In this document: one piece after another, positions 1 to 8,835 of the stretch
Layout: every line of letters starts with the position of its first letter
Numbering within the stretch: position 1 is the first letter of the stretch
NCBI RefSeq assembly: GCF_004337365.2
Contig: NZ_CP044016.1
Location: 4,135,507 to 4,199,506, forward strand
Source: Rhizosphaericola mali
GTDB taxonomy: Bacteria > Bacteroidota > Bacteroidia > Chitinophagales > Chitinophagaceae
Length of the DNA: 64,000 bases
Direction: 5' to 3'
Notes under the pieces: model-generated
What the model saw: the letters and a program-made list of their open reading frames with translations, nothing else
Database searches by the model: none
Told to the model about the DNA's origin: nothing
Program-made: the position numbers and the translations under genes

Positions 1-2
1 TT

Positions 3-494
<492 letters not shown>

Positions 495-524
495 TATTTA
501 TACAAACCACAACACATGAGAAGG

Positions 525-549
525 CCGCAGTCATCGACTGCGGTTTTTT
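525..549 (+). terminator. Rho-independent terminator after the GH97 gene
   Basis: A 7-bp GC-rich stem (CCGCAGT at 525-531 pairing with ACTGCGG at 537-543) is followed at once by a run of six T. It ends the GH97 transcript and separates it from the next gene. Confidence 0.9.
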
Positions 550-597
550 GTTTTAGGGTTAGTTTTTGTATATTTAATCAAGAAATAATTAGAGAAA

Positions 598-1989
598 ATG
601 AGAAAACTACTACTAGTAATTACAGGATTTTATTGTCTTTTGAATATTTGTTTTGCCCAAGACTCAGTCCCCAAATTGACAGGAAATATCAAAATTTCCA
701 TTAAAGAAGGTTCTATTGAATCTGATTTAAAATTGGAAAATATTCCACATTTAGAAGATTACTACATACGACTAAATAAAGGGATGAATGTATTAAACTG
801 GAAAAGCTTAGATGGTAAGGGGTTTTTATTACATGCTTCGGTGGAGTATGATAAAGATAGCTTCCAAACTGGAGAATCTATGGCTTACTACTTTCTAGAT
901 AATACCAGAAAAAGAAAATATTTACCTAATAATTTAGAAGTAAAATACGTTGGAAAATTCCCAGTAGTGAAGGATACTTTAAACGACAATTATATGTTGT
1001 CTGATTGGAAAGGTAATATTGCTTTTAATAGTTACTCTCTAAGAACGGACGGTGCCCAATCAAGTTGGTATCCCATTTTGTACGATATTAAGAAAGATTT
1101 GCCATATGATAATATTACCTATGATATAAATGTTAGTTGTATTGATTGTAAAGTATTATATGTAAATGGTAGTGCTCCTTTGAATTCTAATAAGGGGCAA
1201 TTTGAAAGCAAGAATCCAGTTCCAATTAACTTGTATTGTGGAGACTTTAAGTACAAAGAGATTGATTCCATTTATTTTTTAAATCCAGATTTAAATAAAA
1301 ATCAACTCGATAGCCTTGGCAGAGATATCGACAAGTATAAAAAATATTATCAGCAAACTTTTGCCATTCCTTACAAAGATGCATTTACATTAATCCATAC
1401 TACTCCTTTGAGTAAACGTAATGCTTGGAGCTTTGCATCTTTTCCAAGTGTCGTTAATATTGGTTTTGGTAAATATGGATTACAATTATATCTGGACTCT
1501 GCTAATAGATTAACGATTGCACACGAACTGGCTCATTATTATTTTGGAAATTATAGAAAATTCAATGATGTATTAGGTGATATGATGTTGGAAGGTTTTA
1601 CAGAATATACAGGAATGCAGCTCATGAGAAATCTGATTAGTCCTAATATTTATAATAAAATATTGACTCAAAAAATAAATATATTGAAAGATTTTCAAGC
1701 CGTTCCTTTTGGAAAAATAAAGGTGAGTAGTGATTTTCAAAATAGAGAATTATATGTTTACTATTACGCACCAGTTATTTTTACTGCAATTGAAAAAATC
1801 ATTGGAACAGACAATATGAATTCGTGGTTGAAAAATATTTTGAATAACAAAGAGAAAACTACAAACTACGCATTTCTATCCGGGACTTTGAAAAACGTAA
1901 TAGGAGAACAAAAATTTGCGGAAATTGAGTCTCAATTATTGACATCTGATATTTCAAAAAGTAACGCAATTGAGTTAATATCCAAATAA
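598..1989 (+). CDS. Secreted gluzincin-like metallopeptidase (M1-type zinc motif)
   Basis: This is a 463-residue protein with an N-terminal signal peptide (MRKLLLVITGFYCLLNICFA, cut before QDS). The zinc signature HELAH is followed after exactly 18 residues by a glutamate (LEGFTEY), the HExxH-x18-E spacing of M1 aminopeptidases. The preceding ~230 residues look beta-rich, as in the M1 N-terminal domain, but I see no clear GAMEN exopeptidase motif, so aminopeptidase activity is uncertain. The protein is much shorter than classical M1 enzymes (600-900 residues). It is flanked by terminators on both sides and appears monocistronic. Function is inferred only from the metal site. Confidence 0.7.
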   Translation: MRKLLLVITGFYCLLNICFAQDSVPKLTGNIKISIKEGSIESDLKLENIPHLEDYYIRLNKGMNVLNWKSLDGKGFLLHASVEYDKDSFQTGESMAYYFLDNTRKRKYLPNNLEVKYVGKFPVVKDTLNDNYMLSDWKGNIAFNSYSLRTDGAQSSWYPILYDIKKDLPYDNITYDINVSCIDCKVLYVNGSAPLNSNKGQFESKNPVPINLYCGDFKYKEIDSIYFLNPDLNKNQLDSLGRDIDKYKKYYQQTFAIPYKDAFTLIHTTPLSKRNAWSFASFPSVVNIGFGKYGLQLYLDSANRLTIAHELAHYYFGNYRKFNDVLGDMMLEGFTEYTGMQLMRNLISPNIYNKILTQKINILKDFQAVPFGKIKVSSDFQNRELYVYYYAPVIFTAIEKIIGTDNMNSWLKNILNNKEKTTNYAFLSGTLKNVIGEQKFAEIESQLLTSDISKSNAIELISK

Positions 1990-2012
1990 GGTATTTTCCC
2001 TTAAAATTAAAT

Positions 2013-2048
2013 AAAAAGGTCTTGTATGAAACCATACAAGACCTTTTT
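2013..2048. terminator. Bidirectional terminator between convergent genes
   Basis: A perfect 16-bp stem (2013-2028 with 2033-2048) with a 4-nt loop has an A-run at one end and a T-run at the other, so it works in both directions. It sits between the metallopeptidase gene (+) and the zinc-ribbon gene (-). Confidence 0.93.
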
Positions 2049-2073
2049 AAGTATTTGACAAGTTGTTTTAAAC

Positions 2074-2838
2074 TTATTTAGTTGCTTCGATTGAGTTGAA
2101 CAATTCTTCATCTACCAAGATACGTCCGCAGTTTTCGCAAATGATGATTTTTTTGCGTTGACGGATTTCACTTTGTTTTTGAGGAGGGATCGCGTTGAAA
2201 CAACCACCACAAGCATCACGCTCGATAGGTACAACTGCCAATCCATTTCTATAATTATTACGAATACGGTCGTAGGAGAAAATCAAACGTTGATCTACCA
2301 CGTGACGTGCTTCATCTTCATTTTCTTTCAATACAACTTCTTCTTTTTCTGTATCAGCGATGATTTTGTCTAATTCGCCCTTCTTCTGTTCCAAAACACC
2401 TTCTTTACCAGCGATTTGTTTTTTAACGTGATCTAAGTTGCCGCCTTTTTCTTCCAATTGTTCTTTGGCATCTTTGATATGACGTTCTGCTAATTTACCT
2501 TCTAATTGTTGATCTTCAATTTCTTTGTTGATCGCTTCAAATTCACGGTTGTTTTTAACAGATTCGCTTTGTTTTTCGTATTTTTTTACAAGTTCTTCAG
2601 CGGTTTTGATCGTATTGTTTTTACTTTCAATATATTCTGAGATTCCGTTGATTTCTTCTTCGATACGATTTTTTCGGTTAGTAAGACCAGCGAGTTCATC
2701 TTCAAGATCACTTACTTCCATTGGCAATTCACCACGTAAAGTGTGTAATTCGTCCAATTTGATATCGATTTTCTGTAATTTAATAAGACCAGAAAGCTTT
2801 TCTTCTACAGAGTAATCTTTTGTTTTTGCTGTTGCCAT
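2074..2838 (-). CDS. Coiled-coil protein with C-terminal C4 zinc ribbon
   Basis: The 254-residue product starts with about 190 residues of highly charged, heptad-like sequence (a long antiparallel coiled coil). It ends with a zinc ribbon made of two pairs, CGGC and CENC, about 24 residues apart. This is the architecture of the CT398/HP0958-like C4-type zinc-ribbon family, which binds nucleic acid or partner proteins; some members are linked to flagellar or RNA functions, but no such context exists here. It lies 18 bp downstream of the Nif3-like gene and is probably co-transcribed with it. The exact role is unknown. Confidence 0.82.
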   Translation of the reverse strand: MATAKTKDYSVEEKLSGLIKLQKIDIKLDELHTLRGELPMEVSDLEDELAGLTNRKNRIEEEINGISEYIESKNNTIKTAEELVKKYEKQSESVKNNREFEAINKEIEDQQLEGKLAERHIKDAKEQLEEKGGNLDHVKKQIAGKEGVLEQKKGELDKIIADTEKEEVVLKENEDEARHVVDQRLIFSYDRIRNNYRNGLAVVPIERDACGGCFNAIPPQKQSEIRQRKKIIICENCGRILVDEELFNSIEATK

Positions 2839-2856
2839 ATAATTTGAATAAACAAT

Positions 2857-3954
2857 TTATACAAAATAATAAACCGGATTTGTATTTGTTTCCGATTTTA
2901 AGACGGCAAAGGTACGAAATTTTGTATGCAAATAATCAAATAGTAAATCTATTGTATACTGTTCGCTTTCCCAATGTCCGATATCTGCAATTAAAATCTT
3001 ATTTTCCGCATCAAAGAATTCGTGATATTTTATATCCGAACTAATATAAATATCTGATTGTGAATTGATTGCGTCTTTAAATAAGAAACTACCTGCACCG
3101 CCACACAAAGCGACTTTTTTTATCTTTTTATTTATAAATTGTGTGTGTTTTATCACTTTTAAGTTAAATACATCTTTGACAATAGACAAAAATTCCTTTT
3201 CCTCCAAAGGTTCTTCCAATTCTCCCACCAAACCTGCTCCGACTTCGTTTAACGCATTGGACAATGGGAAAATATCATAAGCCACTTCTTCGTACGGATG
3301 ATTGCTTTTCAATGCAGCCAACAAGCTATATTCCAAATAAGCGGGAAAAATAACCTCAATTCTCGTTTCTCTTTCCGTATGCAAATGCCCAATTTCTCCT
3401 ACAAAAGGATTCGCTTTTTCATTCGCTTGAAATGTTCCATCGCCTTCCGTATTGAAACTCGCATGACTGTAATTACCGATATTGCCTGCGCCTGCGGCAA
3501 ATAATGCTTCACGCAGTTTTGGAGTATCTTTGACAGGTACAAATGTGACTAATTTCTTTAAAACTCCCGTTTTCGGTTGTAAGATTTGGCGATTTTTGAG
3601 TTGCAATTTGTCTGCAATGCGATCGTTGACGCCAGCCAACATATTATCCAAATTGGTGTGAATCGCGTAGATCGCTATATCATTTTTGATGGCAGCGATA
3701 ATCGTACGTTCTACATAATCTTTTCCATTGAGTTTTTTCAAACCTTTGAATACAATCGGATGATGTGCGACGATTAAGTTGCAACCTTTTGCTTTTGCCT
3801 CCTCGACGATCGATTCGATACAATCCAAAGTGGTTAAAATGCCGGTACATTCCCAATTGGCATTGCCGGTAATTAATCCGCAATTGTCATAACTTTCTTG
3901 ATAGGAGAGTGGCGCAATCGTTTCTAAATATTGAGTTATCTCTTTGATTTTCAT
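2857..3954 (-). CDS. Nif3-like dinuclear metal-centre protein (YqfO type)
   Basis: The 365-residue product has the NIF3 fold split by a CutA/PII-like insert, the long YqfO-like form. The N-terminal half shows DNCGLITG and VAHHPIVFKGLK, with metal-binding histidines, then HTNLDNMLAGVND. The C-terminal half carries CGGAGSF, SDIKYHEFFDA and DIGHWESE, which supply the remaining metal ligands. Family members form hexameric rings with two metals per subunit and are described as GTP cyclohydrolase I type 2-like, but their physiological reaction is poorly established. The insert spans about residues 125-230. It is paired with the downstream zinc-ribbon gene. Confidence 0.9.
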   Translation of the reverse strand: MKIKEITQYLETIAPLSYQESYDNCGLITGNANWECTGILTTLDCIESIVEEAKAKGCNLIVAHHPIVFKGLKKLNGKDYVERTIIAAIKNDIAIYAIHTNLDNMLAGVNDRIADKLQLKNRQILQPKTGVLKKLVTFVPVKDTPKLREALFAAGAGNIGNYSHASFNTEGDGTFQANEKANPFVGEIGHLHTERETRIEVIFPAYLEYSLLAALKSNHPYEEVAYDIFPLSNALNEVGAGLVGELEEPLEEKEFLSIVKDVFNLKVIKHTQFINKKIKKVALCGGAGSFLFKDAINSQSDIYISSDIKYHEFFDAENKILIADIGHWESEQYTIDLLFDYLHTKFRTFAVLKSETNTNPVYYFV

Positions 3955-4006
3955 TTATATATAAATACCAAGTTAATAGTAAAATGAATATTGATTTTTA
4001 GTATTG

Positions 4007-4028
4007 CCCTTCGCCTTTAGGAGAAGGG
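4007..4028 (-). repeat. Short GC-rich hairpin downstream of the GNAT gene
   Basis: CCCTTC at 4007-4012 pairs with GAAGGG at 4023-4028, extended inward by three more pairs after one mismatch. There is no T-run on either strand, so it is either a weak transcript end for the acetyltransferase gene or a dispersed palindromic unit. Confidence 0.5.
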
Positions 4029-4041
4029 TTGGAATGAGGAA

Positions 4042-4491
4042 TTATAGCAAAATCTTTTCAAAACAAACACTGTTGCTCACACCTACATATTGACCAAAAT
4101 TGGGAATTCTTTGAAAACCATTTTTTTCATATAAGCGAATGGCTTCTGGTTGTTTCAAGCCCGTTTCCAAGATCAATTTTTCAGCGGATAATTCTTTTGC
4201 CCAATTGGCTAATTCATTTAAAATTTGTCCGGCTAAACCTTTCCCACGAAATGTCGGATCGGTGAACATTCTTTTGATTTCAAATATTTGTGGAGCATAT
4301 TCTTTGATCGCACCACAAGCTACTGGCTGTTCATTTTCATACAAAACAACCACATTTTTGATCAAATCAACTTTGTTGAATTGTGCATAAAAGGCATGTT
4401 CTGCTCCATCTCTAATGGCTAAATCGGCATCCAAACTTTTTACTAATTGCAAAAAGTCAGGATGCGTAGAATCTGTGCGAATTATTTGCAT
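4042..4491 (-). CDS. GNAT family N-acetyltransferase
   Basis: A 149-residue single-domain GNAT protein. The acetyl-CoA binding motif A is visible as KRMFTDPTFRGKGLAGQILNEL, and the last third holds LILETGLKQPEAIRLYEKNGF, the usual beta5-alpha4 part. It should transfer an acetyl group from acetyl-CoA to a small-molecule or protein amine, but the substrate cannot be told. It starts 6 bp downstream of the mqnD stop and may be the last gene of a leftward transcript mqnB-phzF-mqnD-GNAT. Confidence 0.85.
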   Translation of the reverse strand: MQIIRTDSTHPDFLQLVKSLDADLAIRDGAEHAFYAQFNKVDLIKNVVVLYENEQPVACGAIKEYAPQIFEIKRMFTDPTFRGKGLAGQILNELANWAKELSAEKLILETGLKQPEAIRLYEKNGFQRIPNFGQYVGVSNSVCFEKILL

Positions 4492-4497
4492 AAATGA

Positions 4498-5349
4498 TTA
4501 AGCAACGGTTTGTAATTCTGCTGCAAAAATGCTTTCTTTTGAAATCTGATTTTCCGCATGCAAATTGTTGTACACATCCAAAACTTGGAAAATGGCTTTT
4601 TTACCTTTGTCACCCAAACTAAAAGAGAAGTTATTGACATACAAGTTGATGTGTTGACGCATCACCTCTTCTTCCATTTCTTGTGCATGCATTTTTACAT
4701 ATTCTGCCAATTGATCTTTGTGATGGATATACGCATATTCGATACTGTTGCGTATCAAATTATTCATCTTTTTCAATAATTTGAAAGGTTGATTACGTTT
4801 AGCAACGATACCGCCCAAAGGAATTGGTGCATGCGTTGTTTTTTCCCAATAATCACCCAAATCAATCAATTTTACCAAGCCTCTTTTTTGATAGGTAAAT
4901 CTATTTTCATGGATAATAACACCAAGACCTTTACCGTCTTTTACAAAATCTTCCACCTCGTTAAAGACGACAAATTCTTTATTTTTTGCATCTGGATATG
5001 CCAATGAAAATAGCAAATGTGCGGTCGTGTCCACACCAGGAATAGCAATCTGATGTGCGTGAACCTCCTCAGCAGCCATTGGATTGCTGGCAATCAATAA
5101 AGGACCAACGCCCATACCCAAAGCTCCACCACTATCCAAAACACAATATTCACTCAAAATACGTGGCAATACGCCATAACTAATCTTCGAAAAATCTAAT
5201 TTCCCCTCTTTTGCCCAATTATTTAAAGTCTGTACATCTTCCAGATGTAAATCAAATTCCAATCCGTCGGTATCTATTTTATGGTTGACGAGCGCGTCAA
5301 AGATAAAAGTGTCGTTGGGACATGGGCTAAAACCTAAACTAAGCTTCAT
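4498..5349 (-). CDS. mqnD: 1,4-dihydroxy-6-naphthoate synthase (menaquinone, futalosine route)
   Basis: The 283-residue protein opens with LSLGFSPCPNDTFIFDALV, and further on has GKLDFSKISYGVLP and DSGGALGMGVGPLLIAS. This is the pattern of MqnD, a periplasmic-binding-protein-like fold that converts cyclic dehypoxanthine futalosine to 1,4-dihydroxy-6-naphthoate in the cytoplasm. Length is typical. Together with the futalosine hydrolase two genes upstream it shows that this organism makes menaquinone through futalosine rather than the classical MenFDHCEB route. That menaquinone is the likely substrate of the respiratory complexes at the right end of the window. Confidence 0.95.
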   Translation of the reverse strand: MKLSLGFSPCPNDTFIFDALVNHKIDTDGLEFDLHLEDVQTLNNWAKEGKLDFSKISYGVLPRILSEYCVLDSGGALGMGVGPLLIASNPMAAEEVHAHQIAIPGVDTTAHLLFSLAYPDAKNKEFVVFNEVEDFVKDGKGLGVIIHENRFTYQKRGLVKLIDLGDYWEKTTHAPIPLGGIVAKRNQPFKLLKKMNNLIRNSIEYAYIHHKDQLAEYVKMHAQEMEEEVMRQHINLYVNNFSFSLGDKGKKAIFQVLDVYNNLHAENQISKESIFAAELQTVA

Positions 5350-5362
5350 TCTTTTATCGATT

Positions 5363-6157
5363 TTAAAGTGTAGGGAGCAAAAACTCCCCTTTTATTAATG
5401 TAATGGCTTCTCCGGAAAGAAAAACGCTGCCATTTTCTAATTTCAATTTTAATTCACCTCCTCGAGCTGAAGCTTGGTAGGCAAATAAAGTTGTCTTGCC
5501 CAATTTGTTTGCCCAAAAAGGTACCAAACAACAATGTGCAGAACCTGTCACTGGATCTTCATTAACCCCAACAGGAACGGCAAAAAAGCGAGAAACAAAA
5601 TCGTAAGGACTTTCGGAATCTCCTTTTGCGGTGATGATGGTGGCATATTTTTCCAATAGATGAAAATCTGGTTGGTATTGAATTACCTCTTTTGCAGACG
5701 ATAATTCTACAATATACTTAGCACTTTGCGCTTTAAAGATAGACGAATTTGGAAAGATATTTTGCAAATCTTCAGGAATGGAATCTTCTGTAATTGGGAT
5801 TGCCGGAAAGTCCAAACTGATCCAATTCTCTGATTTAGAAGCTTTTAAAATACCGCTAAGCGTCTTGAAATGTACAATTGTCTCTGATTTTTCCAAACCT
5901 AATTCCCATAAAATATGTGCACTTGCCAACGTCGCATGTCCGCATAAATCAATCTCAACTGAAGGTGTAAACCATTGTAAATTGTAAGCACCTTCCCCCG
6001 TTTTCAGTAAAAATGCGGTTTCGGATAAATTATTTTCCGCAGCAATGGCGAGTTTGATTTCGGATGGAATATCGTTTTCTAACAGACAAACGGCTGCCGG
6101 ATTACCTTTAAATGGTTGGTTGGTAAATGCATCTACTTGATATATGGGAAGTTTCAT
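5363..6157 (-). CDS. PhzF family isomerase/epimerase-like protein
   Basis: The 264-residue protein carries PIYQVDAFTNQPFKGNPAAVC at the N terminus, NLSETAFLL with the conserved catalytic-type glutamate, and DLCGHATLASAHIL. Near the end is EDPVTGSAHCCLVPFW. These are the hallmarks of the PhzF/YddE fold, two diaminopimelate-epimerase-like halves. Most members outside phenazine producers have no assigned substrate, and nothing here suggests phenazine synthesis. It sits between mqnD (14 bp) and mqnB (1 bp), so it is co-transcribed with menaquinone genes; whether that reflects a role in the pathway is unknown. Confidence 0.9.
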   Translation of the reverse strand: MKLPIYQVDAFTNQPFKGNPAAVCLLENDIPSEIKLAIAAENNLSETAFLLKTGEGAYNLQWFTPSVEIDLCGHATLASAHILWELGLEKSETIVHFKTLSGILKASKSENWISLDFPAIPITEDSIPEDLQNIFPNSSIFKAQSAKYIVELSSAKEVIQYQPDFHLLEKYATIITAKGDSESPYDFVSRFFAVPVGVNEDPVTGSAHCCLVPFWANKLGKTTLFAYQASARGGELKLKLENGSVFLSGEAITLIKGEFLLPTL

Positions 6158-6158
6158 T

Positions 6159-6806
6159 TTATAAATTTTGAAAGATTTTAAGCAATTCCGTATTCAAATT
6201 TCCAATAGAATTTTTAAAATCCCAATTTGATTTATCTCGATCGCCGACAAGATTGGAAATACTTCTTATTTGCATAAATGGAATTTGATATTGCAATGCG
6301 TTATAATGCAACGCCGCGCCTTCCATCGATTCAATAACAGGTTGATATTTAGATAAATAAGCATCCATTCTTAGGGAAGACGTCGTAATCTCATCAATTG
6401 TTATCGCTTTTGCTGTCGGTAGATTTGTCTTATTCCAATCTTTCAAATAAGGATTTATTAGCACGCCATCCGAATATGGAAATGCATTTTTATCAGCAAA
6501 TCCGAGATCAAAAATATCTTTCCAAATTCCATTTTCCTCGACGCCGGCATTGACAAATTGATCAGAATCTATCACAAAAACCTGTCCCAATGTCTTTTTT
6601 TTGTCAAATGTTCCAGCGATACCTGCCAAGATAATCAGGCCGGGAGTATTGATTGTCAATAACTTTTGCAAATGAAAACTTGCCTCTAACATGCCTATGC
6701 CTATCGTATGGAATTGAATTTCATGTGCTTCGATGGGATTCGTTTGTAACGCTTCTCGGAGCGGACGCGTCTCCATTTCTGTAGCGGAAGTGACCAAAAT
6801 TTGCAT
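6159..6806 (-). CDS. mqnB: Futalosine hydrolase
   Basis: A nucleoside-phosphorylase-like protein of 215 residues from the start MQILVTSATEMETRPL. A longer frame runs to 6848 but would overlap the divergent promoter and adds an atypical N terminus. LIILAGIAGTF, VIESMEGAALHYNAL and IRSISNLVGDR form the nucleoside-binding site. The enzyme removes hypoxanthine from futalosine to give dehypoxanthine futalosine, two steps before MqnD. It is the first gene of the leftward mqnB-phzF-mqnD group and is divergent from the pterin synthase genes. Confidence 0.92.
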   Translation of the reverse strand: MQILVTSATEMETRPLREALQTNPIEAHEIQFHTIGIGMLEASFHLQKLLTINTPGLIILAGIAGTFDKKKTLGQVFVIDSDQFVNAGVEENGIWKDIFDLGFADKNAFPYSDGVLINPYLKDWNKTNLPTAKAITIDEITTSSLRMDAYLSKYQPVIESMEGAALHYNALQYQIPFMQIRSISNLVGDRDKSNWDFKNSIGNLNTELLKIFQNL

Positions 6807-6836
6807 AAGCGAATATCGTATATTTTTTTGTTGTGT

Positions 6837-6844
6837 TACCTTTG
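6837..6844 (+). promoter_or_regulatory. Bacteroidota -7 box for the pterin synthase operon
   Basis: TACCTTTG matches the TAnnTTTG -7 consensus of the primary sigma factor in this phylum. It lies 20 bp before the ATG at 6864. No convincing -33 TTG is at the right distance. Confidence 0.55.
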
Positions 6845-6863
6845 CCAAAATTTTAGAGGCAAT

Positions 6864-7274
6864 ATGGTTTACCTAACGCGTTTGGAGCATTTTAATGCGG
6901 CGCATAAATTATACAATCCGAACTGGAGTTTAGAAAAAAATGAGTCCGTTTTTGGACCTTGTGCGAATGAAAATTTTCACGGTCATAATTATGAATTATT
7001 TGTAACGGTCAAAGGCAAGCCCGATCCAGATACAGGATTTGTCATGGATGTAAAAAAATTGAGCATATTGATACGTGAAAATGTGATCAAAAAAGTAGAT
7101 CATCGCAATCTCAATCTGGATGTAGATTTCTTAAAAGGACAAATGTGTAGCACGGAAAATGTGGTGATTGGATTTTGGAATATTTTGGCGCCATTGATGC
7201 CAGAAGGTGTACAATTGCATTGCTTGAAATTGTACGAAACGCCAAGAATCTATGTAGAATATTTTGGGGAATAA
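6864..7274 (+). CDS. 6-pyruvoyl-tetrahydropterin synthase / QueD family, copy 1
   Basis: The 136-residue PTPS-fold enzyme acts on 7,8-dihydroneopterin triphosphate. Zinc and catalytic residues are all visible: FNAAHKL (first His), [15 protein letters not shown] (catalytic Cys and two zinc His), DHRNLNLD (catalytic Asp/His), and LYETPRIYVEY near the end. The sequence resembles eukaryotic-type PTPS (STENV, DHxNLxLD) more than E. coli QueD. The start at 6864 was chosen because the extra 21 upstream codons would run through the promoter box. A paralogue follows 13 bp later and folE after that, giving a pterin operon. The product could be 6-carboxy-tetrahydropterin (queuosine) or 6-pyruvoyl-tetrahydropterin. 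Confidence 0.9.
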   Translation: MVYLTRLEHFNAAHKLYNPNWSLEKNESVFGPCANENFHGHNYELFVTVKGKPDPDTGFVMDVKKLSILIRENVIKKVDHRNLNLDVDFLKGQMCSTENVVIGFWNILAPLMPEGVQLHCLKLYETPRIYVEYFGE

Positions 7275-7287
7275 AAACTAAAAATGA

Positions 7288-7725
7288 ATGGCCAATCAAC
7301 TAGATAAAGTAGCAGTATTTCGAAAAGGACATTTCAATGCTGCGCATCGTCTAGCATTGCCGCAGTGGTCGGAGGAGGAAAATTTCGCCTATTTCGGACC
7401 TTGTAGTTATGCCAATTTTCATGGACATAATTATGAAATTATATTAAAAGTAGTCGGTACGCCCGATCCATTGACGGGTTATGTAATTGATTTGAAAATA
7501 TTGAATCAATATTTGGAAGAGGAAGTGTACAGCAGATTTGACCATAAAAATCTCAATTTGGATACGGATTTATTTCAACAGCAATTACCGACGGCAGAGA
7601 ATATTGTAAAAGTAATTTACCAATTGATAAGGGCAAGATTAAAGCCAGAATTAGCATTGCAAGTGAGATTATACGAAACTCCACGAAATTTTGTAGAATA
7701 TCCGGTAACGCTTGATTTTCAATAA
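7288..7725 (+). CDS. 6-pyruvoyl-tetrahydropterin synthase / QueD family, copy 2
   Basis: The 145-residue paralogue of the preceding gene keeps the same motifs: [31 protein letters not shown] and [11 protein letters not shown]. Both copies therefore retain zinc ligands, the catalytic cysteine and the Asp-His pair, so neither looks degenerate. The start at 7288 (MANQLDK) is used because the ATG four bases earlier is out of frame and quickly closed. The tandem arrangement and clear divergence suggest a duplication with separate products, one perhaps for queuosine and one for a tetrahydropterin cofactor or folate; this is inference. Confidence 0.9.
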   Translation: MANQLDKVAVFRKGHFNAAHRLALPQWSEEENFAYFGPCSYANFHGHNYEIILKVVGTPDPLTGYVIDLKILNQYLEEEVYSRFDHKNLNLDTDLFQQQLPTAENIVKVIYQLIRARLKPELALQVRLYETPRNFVEYPVTLDFQ

Positions 7726-7747
7726 AATATTAATAAGAATAGCAAAT

Positions 7748-8338
7748 ATGGCATATAGAAAAGTCGAACATTATGACGCGGAAATAACCAACGAACTGGC
7801 AAATAATTACCATAGTATTTTACAATCTTTGGGCGAAGATCCGGAAAGAGAAGGATTGGTAAAAACACCAGAAAGAGTGGCAAAAGCCATGCAGTTTTTG
7901 ACACAAGGTTATTCGCAAGATCCCGTGGCAATTTTGAATTCTGCAAAATTTACCGCACCCAAAAGTGAGATTGTTATCGTAAAAGATATTGAATTATACA
8001 GCCTTTGCGAACATCACATGTTGCCATTTATTGGAAAAGCGCATGTGGCATACATTCCCAATGGTTACATTACTGGCTTGAGTAAAATTGCGCGTGTTGT
8101 TGATGTATTTTCCCGTCGATTGCAAGTACAAGAGCGCTTAACAATGCAGATTATGAATGCGATAGAAGAGGCATTACAACCGCTCGGCGTAGCTGTTGTG
8201 GTAGAAGCAAATCATATGTGTATGATGATGCGTGGCGTAGAAAAACAAAACTCTTTGACCACAACTTCCACTTTCTGTGGCGCATTTGAAAACGAAGTTA
8301 CCCGCAATGAATTTTTGCGTTTATTGCAAATGAAATAA
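7748..8338 (+). CDS. folE: GTP cyclohydrolase I
   Basis: The 196-residue enzyme converts GTP to 7,8-dihydroneopterin triphosphate, the substrate of the two upstream PTPS enzymes and the entry to folate. Zinc ligands appear in [10 protein letters not shown] (Cys, His) and [12 protein letters not shown] (second Cys). [14 protein letters not shown] and RLQVQERLT are the conserved active-site and assembly segments. A longer frame starting at 7712 overlaps the previous gene and adds 12 unrelated residues, so [10 protein letters not shown] is taken as the start. A terminator follows, so this ends the pterin operon. Confidence 0.96.
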   Translation: MAYRKVEHYDAEITNELANNYHSILQSLGEDPEREGLVKTPERVAKAMQFLTQGYSQDPVAILNSAKFTAPKSEIVIVKDIELYSLCEHHMLPFIGKAHVAYIPNGYITGLSKIARVVDVFSRRLQVQERLTMQIMNAIEEALQPLGVAVVVEANHMCMMMRGVEKQNSLTTTSTFCGAFENEVTRNEFLRLLQMK

Positions 8339-8345
8339 ATTTCTT

Positions 8346-8382
8346 AAATGCCAGCGTTTTGAAAAAATGCTGGCATTTTTTT
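8346..8382 (+). terminator. Rho-independent terminator after folE
   Basis: A 10-bp stem (8346-8355 with 8369-8378, core TGCCAGC/GCTGGCA) runs into a nine-T stretch at 8374-8382. It closes the PTPS-PTPS-folE transcript. Confidence 0.93.
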
Positions 8383-8398
8383 GTCTAAATGAATTGCT

Positions 8399-8830
8399 AT
8401 GCAGCTTGCCAAAATTATTGCTAATAATATCTTTTTAATTCTAAGTATTGCTTGTTTTACATTTTCCATATTTCATCCTTGTTATGGTACAGGTCCAGAT
8501 ATGCCAGAGCAAGAGCAAGGTTTGGGTTTATTGATATTCGGATGGATGGGTTTGATGATGGGAGCTCCTGGGATTGTTTGGCTTGCCAATCCTTTACTGA
8601 TATTGTCTTGGATTTTTAATAAAAAGAAAAATACATTGGCAATACTTTTTGGTGTTTCAGCGATTATTTGTGCTTTATATTTTTTCTCCATCAAAGAAAT
8701 ATTGGTTGATGAGGCCGGGCATAAATCAAAAATTACAAATTATTATTTAGGTTATTGGTATTGGGTAAGTAGTATGATTCTTAATTTGATTGATGCATTA
8801 ATTCAAAAGTATAGATTTCAGAAGTTATGA
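8399..8830 (+). CDS. Small integral membrane protein of unknown function
   Basis: The 143-residue protein has about four hydrophobic segments: residues 9-27, 43-60 (rich in Gly and Met, LLIFGWMGLMMGAPGIVW), about 79-96, and 118-134. Between the first two is a polar loop with PCYGTGPDMPEQEQG. I do not recognise a family. It begins 16 bp after the folE terminator and ends just before a long perfect palindrome, so it is probably a single-gene unit. Confidence 0.6.
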   Translation: MQLAKIIANNIFLILSIACFTFSIFHPCYGTGPDMPEQEQGLGLLIFGWMGLMMGAPGIVWLANPLLILSWIFNKKKNTLAILFGVSAIICALYFFSIKEILVDEAGHKSKITNYYLGYWYWVSSMILNLIDALIQKYRFQKL

Positions 8831-8835
8831 AATTA

